64,000 bases of DNA from Candidatus Blautia excrementipullorum (GCA_019118645.1 DWYN01000140.1:1-64000), one strand, 5' to 3'; numbered from the stretch's first letter, positions 8,515 to 16,401 are shown. Numbers and translations are program-made. Notes: generated by a model not told the origin, from the letters alone.

Positions 8515-9477
8515 TTATCCGGCGCATCCCGCCGTCTTCAGAAACTCTTTCATCGCGCGGCTGAAATACCGTCCTTTTTTCCAGTAGAAAAACAGATTCC
8601 GGCTGCTGTCGTCCCCCTTAAGTTTATAGTAAATTACATTGGGATTATCTGTCCCGTAAATAATCAGGGTATCGCTTATAAAGGAAATCCCCAGCCCGGA
8701 ACAGGTAACATGATATGCCGTCTGCTGCTGGTCAAGCTCAAAAATCACCTTAGGCGAAAATCCGTGAAGCTGGCAGAGATTTATTGCCCTTTTTCTTGTG
8801 TCATTATCTGGTTTCAGCAGTACAAAGGGTTCTTCTTTAAAATATTCCAGAGGCACCGCCGGGAAATCGGATACCGCCTGCACCCCGGCCCGGATTTCCT
8901 CTGCTGACAGAGCATAGCTTCCAAGCTTTTCATTAATGGCAAAGGCCCCGGGAACAGCCAGAAGAAGATGTTCCTTCTGATACACGCAGCTGTCGAATAC
9001 CGCAGAATCCAGAATGCAGTTATCCATCAAAAGATCCACGCCCCCGTTCTGCAGTAGCTCTTCCAGCTTGGAGGTATTTTCTTCTACAAGAGCGATTTTA
9101 ACCAGAGGATATTTTCTGGAAAACTTTCCCATAATCTGGGGAAGGATCCAGGAGGAAAAAAGACTGCTTCCTCCAAGTGTAAGACTTCCTGTCCTCAGAC
9201 CTTCCAGGTCATTGATATAGTGCATAAATTCGCTCTCCGCGGCCATCATTTTCTCCACCGCGGCAATATATTTTTCCCCGCACTCCGTAAGCTTCAGCGG
9301 TTTCGTGCTTCTGTCAAAGATCGCATACCCCACCTTCTGCTCCGCCCGCTTTACCGCCGCGCTCAGCGACGGCTGGGAAATAAAAAGCTTCTGAGCGGCC
9401 TTTGAGAAACTTTTCTCTTTGTACACTTCATAGACATATTCCTTTCCCTGAAACATTCTGGCATCATCTTCGTACAT
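8515..9477 (-). CDS. LysR-family regulator, divergent from aspartase
   Basis: This 320-residue LysR-type regulator has an N-terminal helix-turn-helix with SFSKAAQKLFISQPSLSAAVKRAEQKVG and a C-terminal effector-binding domain. The start is set at ATG 9477 (MYEDDARM), because GAGGAGG lies 8 bases upstream; the frame stays open far beyond that only as antisense of the aspartase gene. LysR proteins usually control the divergent gene and themselves from the shared intergenic space. A role in controlling aspA in response to aspartate, fumarate or a related ligand is the natural inference. The recognition helix and the core of the effector domain look intact. Confidence 0.9.
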   Translation of the reverse strand: MYEDDARMFQGKEYVYEVYKEKSFSKAAQKLFISQPSLSAAVKRAEQKVGYAIFDRSTKPLKLTECGEKYIAAVEKMMAAESEFMHYINDLEGLRTGSLTLGGSSLFSSWILPQIMGKFSRKYPLVKIALVEENTSKLEELLQNGGVDLLMDNCILDSAVFDSCVYQKEHLLLAVPGAFAINEKLGSYALSAEEIRAGVQAVSDFPAVPLEYFKEEPFVLLKPDNDTRKRAINLCQLHGFSPKVIFELDQQQTAYHVTCSGLGISFISDTLIIYGTDNPNVIYYKLKGDDSSRNLFFYWKKGRYFSRAMKEFLKTAGCAG

Positions 9478-9546
9478 AATCTCATCCTCCTCAAAGATAA
9501 ATGTTCCGGATCTCTTATTTTGCATAGTTTTTAAGCTATACAAAAT

Positions 9547-9562
9547 ATACAAATATAAGTAT
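9547..9562. promoter_or_regulatory. Candidate LysR binding site in the lysR-aspA intergenic region
   Basis: ATAC (9547-9550) and GTAT (9559-9562) form a dyad ending at the -35 of the aspA promoter. An extra ATAC half-site lies just upstream. The T-N-A type symmetry and the location fit LysR activation. Confidence 0.45.
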
Positions 9563-9591
9563 TTGATTATATTATAGGCCGCGAGTATACT
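9563..9591 (+). promoter_or_regulatory. aspA promoter
   Basis: TTGATT (9563-9568) and TATACT (9586-9591) are 17 bases apart, a good sigma-A promoter directly beside the LysR-type dyad. Confidence 0.75.
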
Positions 9592-9651
9592 GAACACAAC
9601 AGGAAGATTGCTCAGGAACGCCTGAAAATAGAAAACGTAAGGAGAATCATT

Positions 9652-11103
9652 ATGGATACCACAAATACAACAGATTACCGCAAAGAAAAAGACTCCATCG
9701 GCGTGAAAAATGTCCCGGAAGATGTTTACTACGGCGTACAGTCCCTCCGGGCCGCCGAAAACTTTCCGATCACCGGACTGAATATGCATCCGGAAATCAT
9801 CAACAGCCTGGCATATATCAAAAAAGCCGCCGCCATCACCAACTGTGAGATCGGAATACTGGACAAGAAAAGGGCTACGGCCATCGTTCAGGCCTGCGAT
9901 GAGATCATTGCCGGAAAGTTCCACGAAGACTTTATTGTAGATCCGATTCAGGGCGGCGCCGGCACCTCTCTGAACATGAACGCAAATGAGGTAATCGCCA
10001 ACCGTGCCATTGAGATTCTCGGAGGCCATAAAGGAGATTATTCCATAGTCAACCCCAACGACCATGTCAACTGCGGCCAGTCTACCAACGATGTCATTCC
10101 CACCGCCGGAAAGATGACCTCTCTCAGACTGCTGAAAAATCTGAAGAAAGAGCTTCTCCGTCTTCACAAGGCATTTTGTGACAAAGCTGCGGAGTTTGAC
10201 CATATTATTAAAATGGGCCGCACCCAGATGCAGGATGCTGTTCCCATCCGGCTGGGCCAGGAATTCCAGGCTTACTCCGTAGCGGTGAAAAGAGACATTA
10301 ACCGTATGGACAAGGCTATGGATGAAATGCGCACCCTGAACATGGGAGGCACCGCCATTGGAACAGGAATTAACGCAGATGAAGCTTATCTGGAACGTAT
10401 TGTCCCCAATCTGGTGGAAGTTTCCGATATGGAATTTGTCCAGGCATTTGACCTGATTGACGCAACCCAGAATCTTGATCCCTTTGTAGCAGTATCCGGC
10501 GCCATCAAGGCCTGCGCTGTAACTCTTTCCAAAATCGCCAATGATCTCCGTCTGATGTCCTCCGGCCCGAGAGCCGGCTTCGGAGAAATCAATCTTCCGG
10601 CACGCCAGAACGGTTCCTCTATTATGCCCGGAAAAGTAAATCCTGTCATACCGGAGGTGGTAAACCAGGTGGCCTTTAATATTATCGGAAACGATGTGAC
10701 CATTACGATGGCAGCCGAGGCAGGCCAGCTGGAGCTGAATGCCTTTGAGCCCATTATTTTCTACTGTATGTTCCAGTCCATCGACACTCTGGCCTATGCT
10801 GTGCGCACCTTTGTGGACAACTGTATTACAGGAATTACGGCCAACGAAGAGCGCTGCCGCTATCTGGTGGAAAACAGCGTCGGCGTCATTACCGCCATCT
10901 GTCCTTACGTCGGTTATCAGAAAGCAGCAGATATAGCCAAACAAGCAATGAAAACCGGAGAATCTGTACGAAGCCTGATCCTCAGAGAAAATCTTCTGAG
11001 CAAAGAGGAACTGGACCTGATTCTAAATCCGGTCAGCATGACGGAACCCGGAATTTCCGGCAAGGATCTTTTCCGCAAAAAGGCCCAGGACATCAGCAAG
11101 TAG
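9652..11103 (+). CDS. aspA: Aspartate ammonia-lyase (aspartase)
   Basis: This 483-residue member of the fumarase/aspartase superfamily carries the signature GSSIMPGKVNPVIPEVVNQV (about residues 322-341) with the catalytic loop serine. It also has the conserved TSTN-type region (CGQSTNDVIPTA) and GRTQMQDAVPI. It converts L-aspartate to fumarate and ammonia in the cytosol, feeding fumarate into anaerobic reduction or the partial TCA cycle. GSSIMPGKVNP alone does not exclude fumarase C, but overall length and the flanking residues favour aspartase. It is transcribed divergently from a LysR regulator. No terminator is obvious downstream, but the next gene has its own promoter. Confidence 0.9.
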   Translation: MDTTNTTDYRKEKDSIGVKNVPEDVYYGVQSLRAAENFPITGLNMHPEIINSLAYIKKAAAITNCEIGILDKKRATAIVQACDEIIAGKFHEDFIVDPIQGGAGTSLNMNANEVIANRAIEILGGHKGDYSIVNPNDHVNCGQSTNDVIPTAGKMTSLRLLKNLKKELLRLHKAFCDKAAEFDHIIKMGRTQMQDAVPIRLGQEFQAYSVAVKRDINRMDKAMDEMRTLNMGGTAIGTGINADEAYLERIVPNLVEVSDMEFVQAFDLIDATQNLDPFVAVSGAIKACAVTLSKIANDLRLMSSGPRAGFGEINLPARQNGSSIMPGKVNPVIPEVVNQVAFNIIGNDVTITMAAEAGQLELNAFEPIIFYCMFQSIDTLAYAVRTFVDNCITGITANEERCRYLVENSVGVITAICPYVGYQKAADIAKQAMKTGESVRSLILRENLLSKEELDLILNPVSMTEPGISGKDLFRKKAQDISK

Positions 11104-11130
11104 TCTTCCCAAAGGATCGGATTTTTCGAC

Positions 11131-11159
11131 TTGACAAACTTGCTCCACTTTTCTATAAT
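11131..11159 (+). promoter_or_regulatory. Promoter of the PerR-like regulator gene
   Basis: TTGACA (11131-11136), a 17-base spacer and TATAAT (11154-11159) form a consensus sigma-A promoter. Confidence 0.85.
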
Positions 11160-11161
11160 AT

Positions 11162-11176
11162 TAGTAACCATTATTG
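11162..11176. promoter_or_regulatory. Candidate Per box before the Fur/PerR-family gene
   Basis: TAGTAAC-C-ATTATTG is a 7-1-7 imperfect dyad overlapping the predicted transcription start. The 20-base stretch starting AGTAAC here matches the one upstream of reverse rubrerythrin at 17 of 20 positions, as expected for an autoregulated PerR regulon. Confidence 0.6.
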
Positions 11177-11209
11177 TTATTATATATTATAGAAGAAGGG
11201 AGTGAGTTA

Positions 11210-11605
11210 ATGGCCGCATTGAAATACAGCCGTCAGAGAGAATCCATAAAGGAATTCCTTATGACCCGTACAGATCATCCAACCGCAGATACTGTGTATG
11301 AAAATATGAAAATGATTTATCCTAATATCAGCCTTGGAACTGTTTACCGCAATCTCTCCCTCCTGTCTGATATTGGCGAAATACAGAAGCTTTCCAGCTT
11401 CGGCGGCGCCGACCGTTTTGACGGAAGAACGGAGCCCCACTGCCACTTTATCTGCACCAGATGCGGATGTGTGCAAGATCTGGAAATGGAGGATCTGGCA
11501 GAGATTATCCGGAAAGCCGGGGAGAATTTTAAGGGAGAAATTACAGAATGTACCGCCAGATTTTCCGGGCTTTGCGAAAACTGTTTAAAAAAAGAAAAAT
11601 GTTAA
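11210..11605 (+). CDS. Fur-family regulator, PerR-like peroxide sensor
   Basis: The 131-residue protein has the Fur-family winged helix (SLGTVYRNLSLLSDIG) and two structural zinc Cys pairs, C82-x2-C85 and C122-x2-C125. His23, Asp71, His77 and His79 occupy places matching the PerR regulatory metal site, with Asp rather than the Glu common in Fur. Metal-catalysed oxidation of such histidines releases PerR from DNA. The start is placed at ATG 11210 behind GAAGGGAG; an upstream in-frame ATG has no such site. The next two genes are rubrerythrins, and the shared operator motif supports peroxide control. The family does not by itself exclude an iron or zinc sensor. Confidence 0.85.
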   Translation: MAALKYSRQRESIKEFLMTRTDHPTADTVYENMKMIYPNISLGTVYRNLSLLSDIGEIQKLSSFGGADRFDGRTEPHCHFICTRCGCVQDLEMEDLAEIIRKAGENFKGEITECTARFSGLCENCLKKEKC

Positions 11606-11614
11606 GATTTCCCC

Positions 11615-11643
11615 TTGACATTTAGATACCTTTGTGTTAGATT
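11615..11643 (+). promoter_or_regulatory. Reverse rubrerythrin promoter
   Basis: TTGACA (11615-11620) and TAGATT (11638-11643) are 17 bases apart. Confidence 0.75.
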
Positions 11644-11658
11644 AAAGATATAGCAAAA

Positions 11659-11673
11659 CAGTAACAATTACTA
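11659..11673. promoter_or_regulatory. Candidate Per box before reverse rubrerythrin
   Basis: CAGTAAC-A-ATTACTA is a 7-1-7 dyad with a perfect AGTAA/TTACT core. It lies 16 bases downstream of the -10, where bound repressor would block elongation or initiation. It closely resembles the site at 11162. Confidence 0.6.
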
Positions 11674-11712
11674 TTATTAATTAAAACAAACTAAGAAAAG
11701 GAGATAATTACT

Positions 11713-12255
11713 ATGGCAAAATGGGTATGTAGTGTATGTGGTTATGTTTATGAAGGCGAGACAGCTCCGGAAGTATGTCCAATCTGCAAGGCTCCGGCTG
11801 AGAAATTCACAAAGCAGGATTCTGAAATGTCCTGGGCTGCTGAGCATGTAGTAGGCGTTGCAAAAGGCGTAAGCGAAGATATCCTTGCTGACCTGAGAGC
11901 AAACTTCGAAGGCGAGTGCTCTGAAGTTGGTATGTATCTGGCAATGGCTAGAGTTGCTCACAGAGAAGGTTATCCGGAAATCGGATTATACTGGGAAAAA
12001 GCAGCTTACGAAGAAGCAGAACATGCAGCGAAATTTGCTGAACTGCTTGGCGAAGTTGTAACAGACAGTACCAAGAAGAACCTTGAAATGCGCGTTGCAG
12101 CAGAAAACGGCGCTACTGCAGGTAAATTCGATCTTGCAAAACGTGCAAAAGAAGCTAACCTTGACGCAATTCATGATACTGTTCATGAAATGGCAAGAGA
12201 CGAAGCTCGTCACGGAAAAGCATTCGCCGGCCTTCTGAAGAGATATTTCGGCTAA
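11713..12255 (+). CDS. Reverse rubrerythrin (NADH-dependent peroxide reductase component)
   Basis: This 180-residue protein has the rubredoxin module at the N-terminus (Cys6, Cys9, Cys22, Cys25), followed by a four-helix ferritin-like di-iron domain with repeated ExxH-type ligands ([23 protein letters not shown]). That order is the reverse of classical rubrerythrin. Reverse rubrerythrins of clostridia reduce hydrogen peroxide and oxygen with electrons from NADH through redox partners. The gene has its own strong promoter and a PerR-type site, plus AAAAGGAG before the ATG. It lies directly downstream of the PerR-like gene and upstream of a second rubrerythrin. Confidence 0.93.
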   Translation: MAKWVCSVCGYVYEGETAPEVCPICKAPAEKFTKQDSEMSWAAEHVVGVAKGVSEDILADLRANFEGECSEVGMYLAMARVAHREGYPEIGLYWEKAAYEEAEHAAKFAELLGEVVTDSTKKNLEMRVAAENGATAGKFDLAKRAKEANLDAIHDTVHEMARDEARHGKAFAGLLKRYFG

Positions 12256-12278
12256 TCTGAAATTCTATAGGAAAATAC

Positions 12279-12304
12279 GGGACCGGCATTAACTGCCGGT
12301 TCCC
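12279..12304 (+). terminator. Hairpin after reverse rubrerythrin
   Basis: GGGACCGGCA (12279-12288) and TGCCGGTTCCC (12294-12304) form a strong stem. No T run follows, so it may slow or stabilise the transcript rather than act as a full terminator. Confidence 0.5.
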
Positions 12305-12376
12305 TGATATCATTCTGTATCCTGGTCTATTTTATAATATAGCAGGATAAGCGAAACTATAATAATGGATTTGATA

Positions 12377-12440
12377 AGAGACTTGGAGAAAAGCAGTGTC
12401 ACCAATAAACGGCATCAGCAGCATCACAGGTCTCTTTTTT
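12377..12440 (+). promoter_or_regulatory. Possible attenuator in the rubrerythrin leader
   Basis: AGAGAC (12377-12382) can pair with GTCTCT (12430-12435), which runs into six T residues only a few bases before the AGGAGG of rubrerythrin. This could be a weak intrinsic terminator in the leader. The long loop makes it uncertain. Confidence 0.25.
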
Positions 12441-12457
12441 ACAAACAGGAGGAATTT

Positions 12458-12994
12458 ATGTCTAAATATGCAGGAACCAAAACAGAAAAGAACCTGATGG
12501 CGGCCTTTGCCGGGGAGTCTGAGGCAAGAAACAAATATACTTTCTATGCTTCCGCAGCAAAAAAAGCCGGATACGAACAGCTTGCCGCCCTTTATCTTGA
12601 AACAGCAGACCAGGAAAAAGAGCATGCAAAAATGTGGTTCAAAGAATTCCACGGAATTCATGATATCGCAGAAAATCTGGAAGACGCCGCAGCAGGCGAA
12701 AACTTTGAATGGACAGACATGTATGCCCGGATGGCAAGAGAAGCCCGCGAAGAAGGTTTTGAGGAGCTTGCTCTGAAGTTCGAGGGTGTAGCCAGAGTAG
12801 AAGCAGCTCATGAAAAGCGCTACAAAAAACTTCTGGAATCCTACAAAAACGATAAGACTTTTAAGGGAGACGCTCCTTTAGGCTGGAAGTGCCGCAACTG
12901 CGGTTATGTACATATGGCGGAGGAAGCGCCGGAAGTCTGCCCGGTATGCGCGCATCCCAGAGCTTACTTTGAGCGCAAAGTAGAAAACTACTGA
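12458..12994 (+). CDS. rbr: Rubrerythrin
   Basis: This 178-residue classical rubrerythrin has an N-terminal ferritin-like di-iron domain ([34 protein letters not shown]) and a C-terminal rubredoxin module with Cys145, Cys148, Cys161 and Cys164. It reduces hydrogen peroxide in anaerobes using electrons from rubredoxin or NAD(P)H oxidoreductases. The start is set at ATG 12458 behind AGGAGG; the frame extends 31 codons upstream without a ribosome binding site. It lies 200 bases after the reverse rubrerythrin, so the two opposite domain orders sit side by side. No clear Per box was found directly upstream of this copy. Confidence 0.93.
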   Translation: MSKYAGTKTEKNLMAAFAGESEARNKYTFYASAAKKAGYEQLAALYLETADQEKEHAKMWFKEFHGIHDIAENLEDAAAGENFEWTDMYARMAREAREEGFEELALKFEGVARVEAAHEKRYKKLLESYKNDKTFKGDAPLGWKCRNCGYVHMAEEAPEVCPVCAHPRAYFERKVENY

Positions 12995-13018
12995 TAATTC
13001 CCGCTTTTCATCCATAAG

Positions 13019-13069
13019 AAAAGCCAGAGGAAAATCAACGTACACCGTATGATTTTTCTCTGGCTTTTT
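13019..13069. terminator. Bidirectional terminator between rbr and the HD-domain gene
   Basis: AAAAGCCAGAG with its AAAATCA extension (13019-13037) pairs with TGATTTTTCTCTGGCTTTTT (13050-13069). T runs follow on both strands, and it serves two convergent genes. Confidence 0.85.
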
Positions 13070-13076
13070 CGCCGCT

Positions 13077-13637
13077 TTAATTTTCCGCGATTTTTCTCCT
13101 GCTGACCTCGCGTACTTCCTCTCTCAGTTTCTTCATATATTCCGAAAACTCCACCTTATCGTTGCCATAAGTCATCTGAAGAGAATATTCCAGAGGAAGC
13201 CAGGTGCGGATATCTGATTCATTGTGCTGTATCAGGGCCTCCAGATTGTCCAGAGCCTTGAATATCTTTGCTTCCAGAGAGTTCCTCTCCTTCATTTCCC
13301 GGAAGAGTTCCTGCATTTCTTCCGCAAAAGGCGCCGGAAGGTCTCTTACCCATGCGGACAGAAGCTCGTCTTCTCTTTTTTCATCCTTTTCAGTCTTTTC
13401 AAATGTGGGGATATCTCCTGTAAAAGCCTCCCCCAGATCATGTATCAGGCACATTTTAAGAAGCTTTTCCAGATCCGCCTCTGGAAACTCGCTGCTAACA
13501 AAATACGCCATCAGCGCTGTCCTCCAGGAATGCTCCGCTACGCTTTCTCTTCTTCCGCCTGAGGTATAACAGTGTCTCACCGCATCTTTCAATTTTTCCG
13601 CCGTTCCCATAATCTCCAGCAGTTTTCCAGGTTCCAT
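13077..13637 (-). CDS. HD-domain protein, YfbR/HDDC2-like 5'-deoxynucleotidase
   Basis: The 186-residue protein has the HD metal-dependent phosphohydrolase pattern: His in ESVAEHSWRTALMAY, the His-Asp pair in CLIHDLGEAFTGDIP, and a later Asp in FKALDNLEALIQHNESD. This arrangement and length fit the YfbR/HDDC2 group, which dephosphorylates deoxynucleoside monophosphates in the cytosol. GGGAGG precedes the ATG. It is convergent with rbr and lies downstream of the carboxypeptidase gene on the same strand, 112 bases away, possibly cotranscribed. The exact substrate is inferred from family only. Confidence 0.8.
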   Translation of the reverse strand: MEPGKLLEIMGTAEKLKDAVRHCYTSGGRRESVAEHSWRTALMAYFVSSEFPEADLEKLLKMCLIHDLGEAFTGDIPTFEKTEKDEKREDELLSAWVRDLPAPFAEEMQELFREMKERNSLEAKIFKALDNLEALIQHNESDIRTWLPLEYSLQMTYGNDKVEFSEYMKKLREEVREVSRRKIAEN

Positions 13638-13749
13638 CTCTTTCCTCCCTCTTCTCTTCCATCCGGCTTCTTTTTTCTGTATTTTTCATGTCTTCCAGTG
13701 ATCCGGCAGCCGCACTTTCCCGGCCAAAATCCGCTTCCGCCCCGGGCGC

Positions 13750-14712
13750 TCAGCTTTCCAGAGCCTGGGCAGCCTCTCCGAGACGGTTATAAATCGTCAC
13801 CGCGTCTGTAATATGCGGAGTTCCCGCCGAAAACGCCCCCGCCGTCACCAGTATGTACTCTGTACCGTCAATCTCTGCAAAACTCGCCAGGCACAGCCCT
13901 GCGTCATTTGTAAATCCGGTTTTGCCTCCCAGTATTTTGCCGCCTATCACTGAAGGATCCGGAAGATTATTGAACATACTGCTGTAAAAAGTAATTCCAT
14001 CCGGATGGATATTGGTCCCGGGAGTAGAATGATAGGGGCTCTCGATGATTTCCCGGAAAGTTTCATTTCGGATCGCGTACTTCAGAAGAACAGCAATGTC
14101 CTTCACAGTGCTGTAATGATTCGGATCATGAAGTCCTGTGCTGTCGCAGAAGTGTGTCCCGTCCATTCCCAGCTTCTCCGCCTTCTGATTCATGAGCTCC
14201 ACAAACCCTTCTTCCGATCCGGCAATCGTATCCGCCAGCGCAATACAGCATTCCGCCCCTGAGGGAAGCATGACGCCGTAGAGAAGATCGATGGCTCTTA
14301 CGGTTTCATCCGGCTGAAACCCTGCCTGTGTGGCGTCTCTCTCATACAGCCCGGCGAACGTCTCATTTGTCAGTGTAATCTCCTGGTTCAGATCATCCAG
14401 CTCCTCTATCGCCACGATAGCCGTCATGATCTTTGTCATAGAAGCAGGGTACATCGTCTCCTCACTGTTGATCTCCCCGATGACTTTTCCGCCTTTGGCC
14501 TGCATCAGCACTGCATAGGTGCTGTTGATCCCGCTGATATCCAGTTCCTGCACCACCGGCTTTCCAAGCTGCGCCAGCCAGTCGCCGAATCCGGAACGCC
14601 AGCCCAGCATCAGCACCAGAGCCAGGACAGCTGCAATTTCCACTGCAATACAGAGAAACAGCGTGCTTCTCTTCCTTCTCCTTCTGTTTTTTCTTCTCCT
14701 GTTATCTGCCAC
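13750..14712 (-). CDS. D-alanyl-D-alanine carboxypeptidase (penicillin-binding protein, S11)
   Basis: The 320-residue protein starts with a very basic cytoplasmic tail and a membrane anchor (about 17-37), then an S11 transpeptidase-fold domain. Active-site motifs are SMTK (Ser91 to Lys94), SGA at 151-153 where SxN is classical, and KTG at 264-266 in GGKTGFT. It trims the terminal D-Ala from peptidoglycan stem peptides outside the membrane. The start is GTG behind GGAGAGG. The N-terminal anchor replaces the C-terminal amphipathic anchor of DacA. SGA instead of SGN is, as I recall, a known variant in this group. It lacks a visible C-terminal extension domain. Confidence 0.88.
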   Translation of the reverse strand: MADNRRRKNRRRRKRSTLFLCIAVEIAAVLALVLMLGWRSGFGDWLAQLGKPVVQELDISGINSTYAVLMQAKGGKVIGEINSEETMYPASMTKIMTAIVAIEELDDLNQEITLTNETFAGLYERDATQAGFQPDETVRAIDLLYGVMLPSGAECCIALADTIAGSEEGFVELMNQKAEKLGMDGTHFCDSTGLHDPNHYSTVKDIAVLLKYAIRNETFREIIESPYHSTPGTNIHPDGITFYSSMFNNLPDPSVIGGKILGGKTGFTNDAGLCLASFAEIDGTEYILVTAGAFSAGTPHITDAVTIYNRLGEAAQALES

Positions 14713-14847
14713 GTAAATTCCTCTCCTTCAATATCAGCTCTGTATGAGCACGGACAGCTGCCGCACCTTCTTCTGCTGTTCTGTGATTTTTCTTTTTATC
14801 TTATCATACTACCATGGCTTTCTGTAAAGTATCTTTAAAATCTCACT

Positions 14848-15012
14848 TCAGTCTTCCATAATACATATCGCTGAAAGTCCCTTCCATCCCACCGCTTTCG
14901 GCGTCATCTGAGACAATGCGGCGGATACAATCATAATAACCAGAATCACTCCAAAAGTTATCTTCTGCTTCTCAGTCTTTTCTGCCTGTCCGAATTCCCA
15001 GGCAGGATTTCA
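14848..15012 (-). pseudogene. Possible remnant of a membrane transporter C-terminus
   Basis: On the minus strand a 53-codon stretch between two in-frame stops reads as EKTEKQKITFGVILVIMIVSA and then LSQMTPKAVGWKGLSAICIM. A charged lead followed by a hydrophobic helix and a Trp loop resembles a segment of an SLC13/DASS-type permease. It has no start or ribosome binding site. It lies in the 445-base gap between the carboxypeptidase and rplA, which otherwise holds only the rplA terminator. This is a weak call from hydropathy pattern and memory of the family. Confidence 0.25.
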
Positions 15013-15116
15013 TTATAGCACAGAAATTCAGCTCCTGCATCCTGGCCGAATGTTTTTCGCCGAAAATCCACTGCTTTCTCATATAGATCATAGAAACCGT
15101 TTTCGCTCATGGCAAT

Positions 15117-15149
15117 AAAAAAAGGCATCCTTATCGGATACCTTTTTTT
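15117..15149. terminator. Terminator after rplA
   Basis: AAAAAAAGGCATCC (15117-15130), loop TTATC and GGATACCTTTTTTT (15136-15149) form a near-perfect hairpin with T runs on both strands. It ends the rpmG-secE-nusG-rplK-rplA operon. Confidence 0.9.
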
Positions 15150-15157
15150 ACATCTAT

Positions 15158-15850
15158 TTAAGCTAATTTCATCGGGTTGATCTTTACGCCAGGTCCCATT
15201 GTAGAAGTCAGTGTTACGCTCTTCAGATACTGACCCTTTAAGGTACTGGGTCTTGCCTTCAGAATAGCCTCAATAAGCGTCTGGAAGTTGTCGCTTAACT
15301 GTTCCTCAGTAAAGGATGCTTTCCCTACCGGAACATGGATGATATTGGTCTTGTCAAGACGATACTCGATCTTACCTGCTTTGATATCATGAACCGCTTT
15401 GGTAACATCCATAGTTACTGTTCCGGCTTTCGGGTTCGGCATAAGACCTTTCGGTCCAAGTACACGTCCCAGACGTCCTACAACGCCCATCATATCCGGT
15501 GTAGCAACAACAACGTCGAAATCCAGCCATCCCTCGTTCTGAATTCTCGGGATAAGCTCCTCAGCGCCTACATACTCAGCGCCTGCAGCCTTTGCTTCCT
15601 CTGCCTTTGCATCCTTTGCGAATACAAGCACACGAACCTTTTTGCCGGTTCCGTGAGGAAGAACTACTGCTCCACGGATCTGCTGGTCAGCGTGACGTCC
15701 GTCGCAGCCTGTACGGATGTGTGCCTCGATTGTCTCATCGAATTTGGCAACTGCTGATTTTTTTACAAGGCTGATTGCCTCTGCGGTATCATATAATGTT
15801 GCGCGGTCTACTGCTTTCGCAGCTTCCACGTATCTTTTTCCTCGTTTCAT
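15158..15850 (-). CDS. rplA: 50S ribosomal protein L1
   Basis: The 230-residue protein has the L1 features [16 protein letters not shown], the conserved [42 protein letters not shown], and the C-terminal [22 protein letters not shown]1 forms the mobile stalk at helices 76-78 of 23S rRNA and, in many bacteria, represses its own operon by binding an mRNA copy of that site. The start is set at ATG 15850 behind AGGAGG, since the frame upstream covers the leader. A leader hairpin that resembles the rRNA site lies directly before the ribosome binding site. It is the last gene before a terminator; rplJ and rplL do not follow. Confidence 0.97.
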   Translation of the reverse strand: MKRGKRYVEAAKAVDRATLYDTAEAISLVKKSAVAKFDETIEAHIRTGCDGRHADQQIRGAVVLPHGTGKKVRVLVFAKDAKAEEAKAAGAEYVGAEELIPRIQNEGWLDFDVVVATPDMMGVVGRLGRVLGPKGLMPNPKAGTVTMDVTKAVHDIKAGKIEYRLDKTNIIHVPVGKASFTEEQLSDNFQTLIEAILKARPSTLKGQYLKSVTLTSTMGPGVKINPMKLA

Positions 15851-15864
15851 TTCTATAACCTCCT

Positions 15865-15892
15865 GTGGTAATTGCGGGAACTTCCCTCCCAC
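15865..15892 (-). promoter_or_regulatory. Putative L1-binding mRNA leader before rplA
   Basis: On the minus strand GUGG GAGGG ... CCC GCAAUUA CCAC forms two short stems around an asymmetric loop. It resembles the 23S rRNA L1 site (GGUGGGAGG ... AAAUACCAC in E. coli). It ends at the AGGAGG of rplA, so L1 binding would block initiation. The same element occurs before rplK. This is inference from sequence similarity and position. Confidence 0.6.
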
Positions 15893-15918
15893 TTCATTTT
15901 GTAGTTTCTGTCCTGTAC

Positions 15919-16344
15919 TTAGTCTACTACTTCAATTCCCATGCTTCTTGCAGTACCTGCAATCATGCTCATGGCTGCCTCAAGAGAAGCCGCGTTCAGG
16001 TCCTTCATCTTCAGCTCTGCGATCTCCTGGATCTGAGCCTTAGTAACCTTTGCAACCTTTGTCTTGTTCGGCACGCCGGAACCGGATTTAATGTTTGCTG
16101 CCTTCTTCAGAAGAACTGCTGCCGGCGGAGTTTTGGTTATGAAGCTGAAACTTCTGTCTGCATAAACAGTAATCACAACCGGGATGATCAGATCTCCCTG
16201 GTCTGCTGTTCTAGCATTGAACTCTTTTGTAAACTGTACGATGTTTACTCCGTGCTGTCCAAGAGCCGGACCTACAGGCGGCGCTGGGGTTGCCTTGCCA
16301 GCCGGAATCTGTAATTTAATATAACCTGTTACTTTTTTTGCCAT
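15919..16344 (-). CDS. rplK: 50S ribosomal protein L11
   Basis: The 141-residue protein is a full-length L11: N-terminal [35 protein letters not shown] with the proline-rich helix, and the C-terminal rRNA-binding domain with [12 protein letters not shown] and [10 protein letters not shown]. It binds the GTPase-associated region of 23S rRNA. The gene sits between nusG and rplA in the usual order, 57 bases after nusG and 68 bases before the rplA start codon. A leader element like the L1 binding site precedes it. Confidence 0.98.
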   Translation of the reverse strand: MAKKVTGYIKLQIPAGKATPAPPVGPALGQHGVNIVQFTKEFNARTADQGDLIIPVVITVYADRSFSFITKTPPAAVLLKKAANIKSGSGVPNKTKVAKVTKAQIQEIAELKMKDLNAASLEAAMSMIAGTARSMGIEVVD

Positions 16345-16361
16345 TTTTCGGCACCTCCTAT

Positions 16362-16391
16362 GTGGTATTGGCGGGGGTGTTTCCCTCCCAC
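16362..16391 (-). promoter_or_regulatory. Putative L1-binding mRNA leader before rplK
   Basis: On the minus strand GUGG GAGGG AAACA CCCCC GCCAAUA CCAC forms an outer GUGG/CCAC stem and an inner GGG/CCC hairpin. The GUGGGAGG and AAUACCAC strings match those that bound the L1 site of 23S rRNA. It lies just before the ribosome binding site of rplK. Confidence 0.65.
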
Positions 16392-16401
16392 TTAAAATGT
16401 G

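Noticed and set aside
9478-10944. Long open frame on the minus strand extending the LysR gene upstream to 10944
   Set aside because: It is the antisense of aspA. The LysR start at 9477 has GAGGAGG directly upstream and gives a normal LysR N-terminus.
14330-14716. Short plus-strand frames opposite the D-Ala-D-Ala carboxypeptidase
   Set aside because: They are antisense frames of a gene with intact SMTK and KTG motifs.
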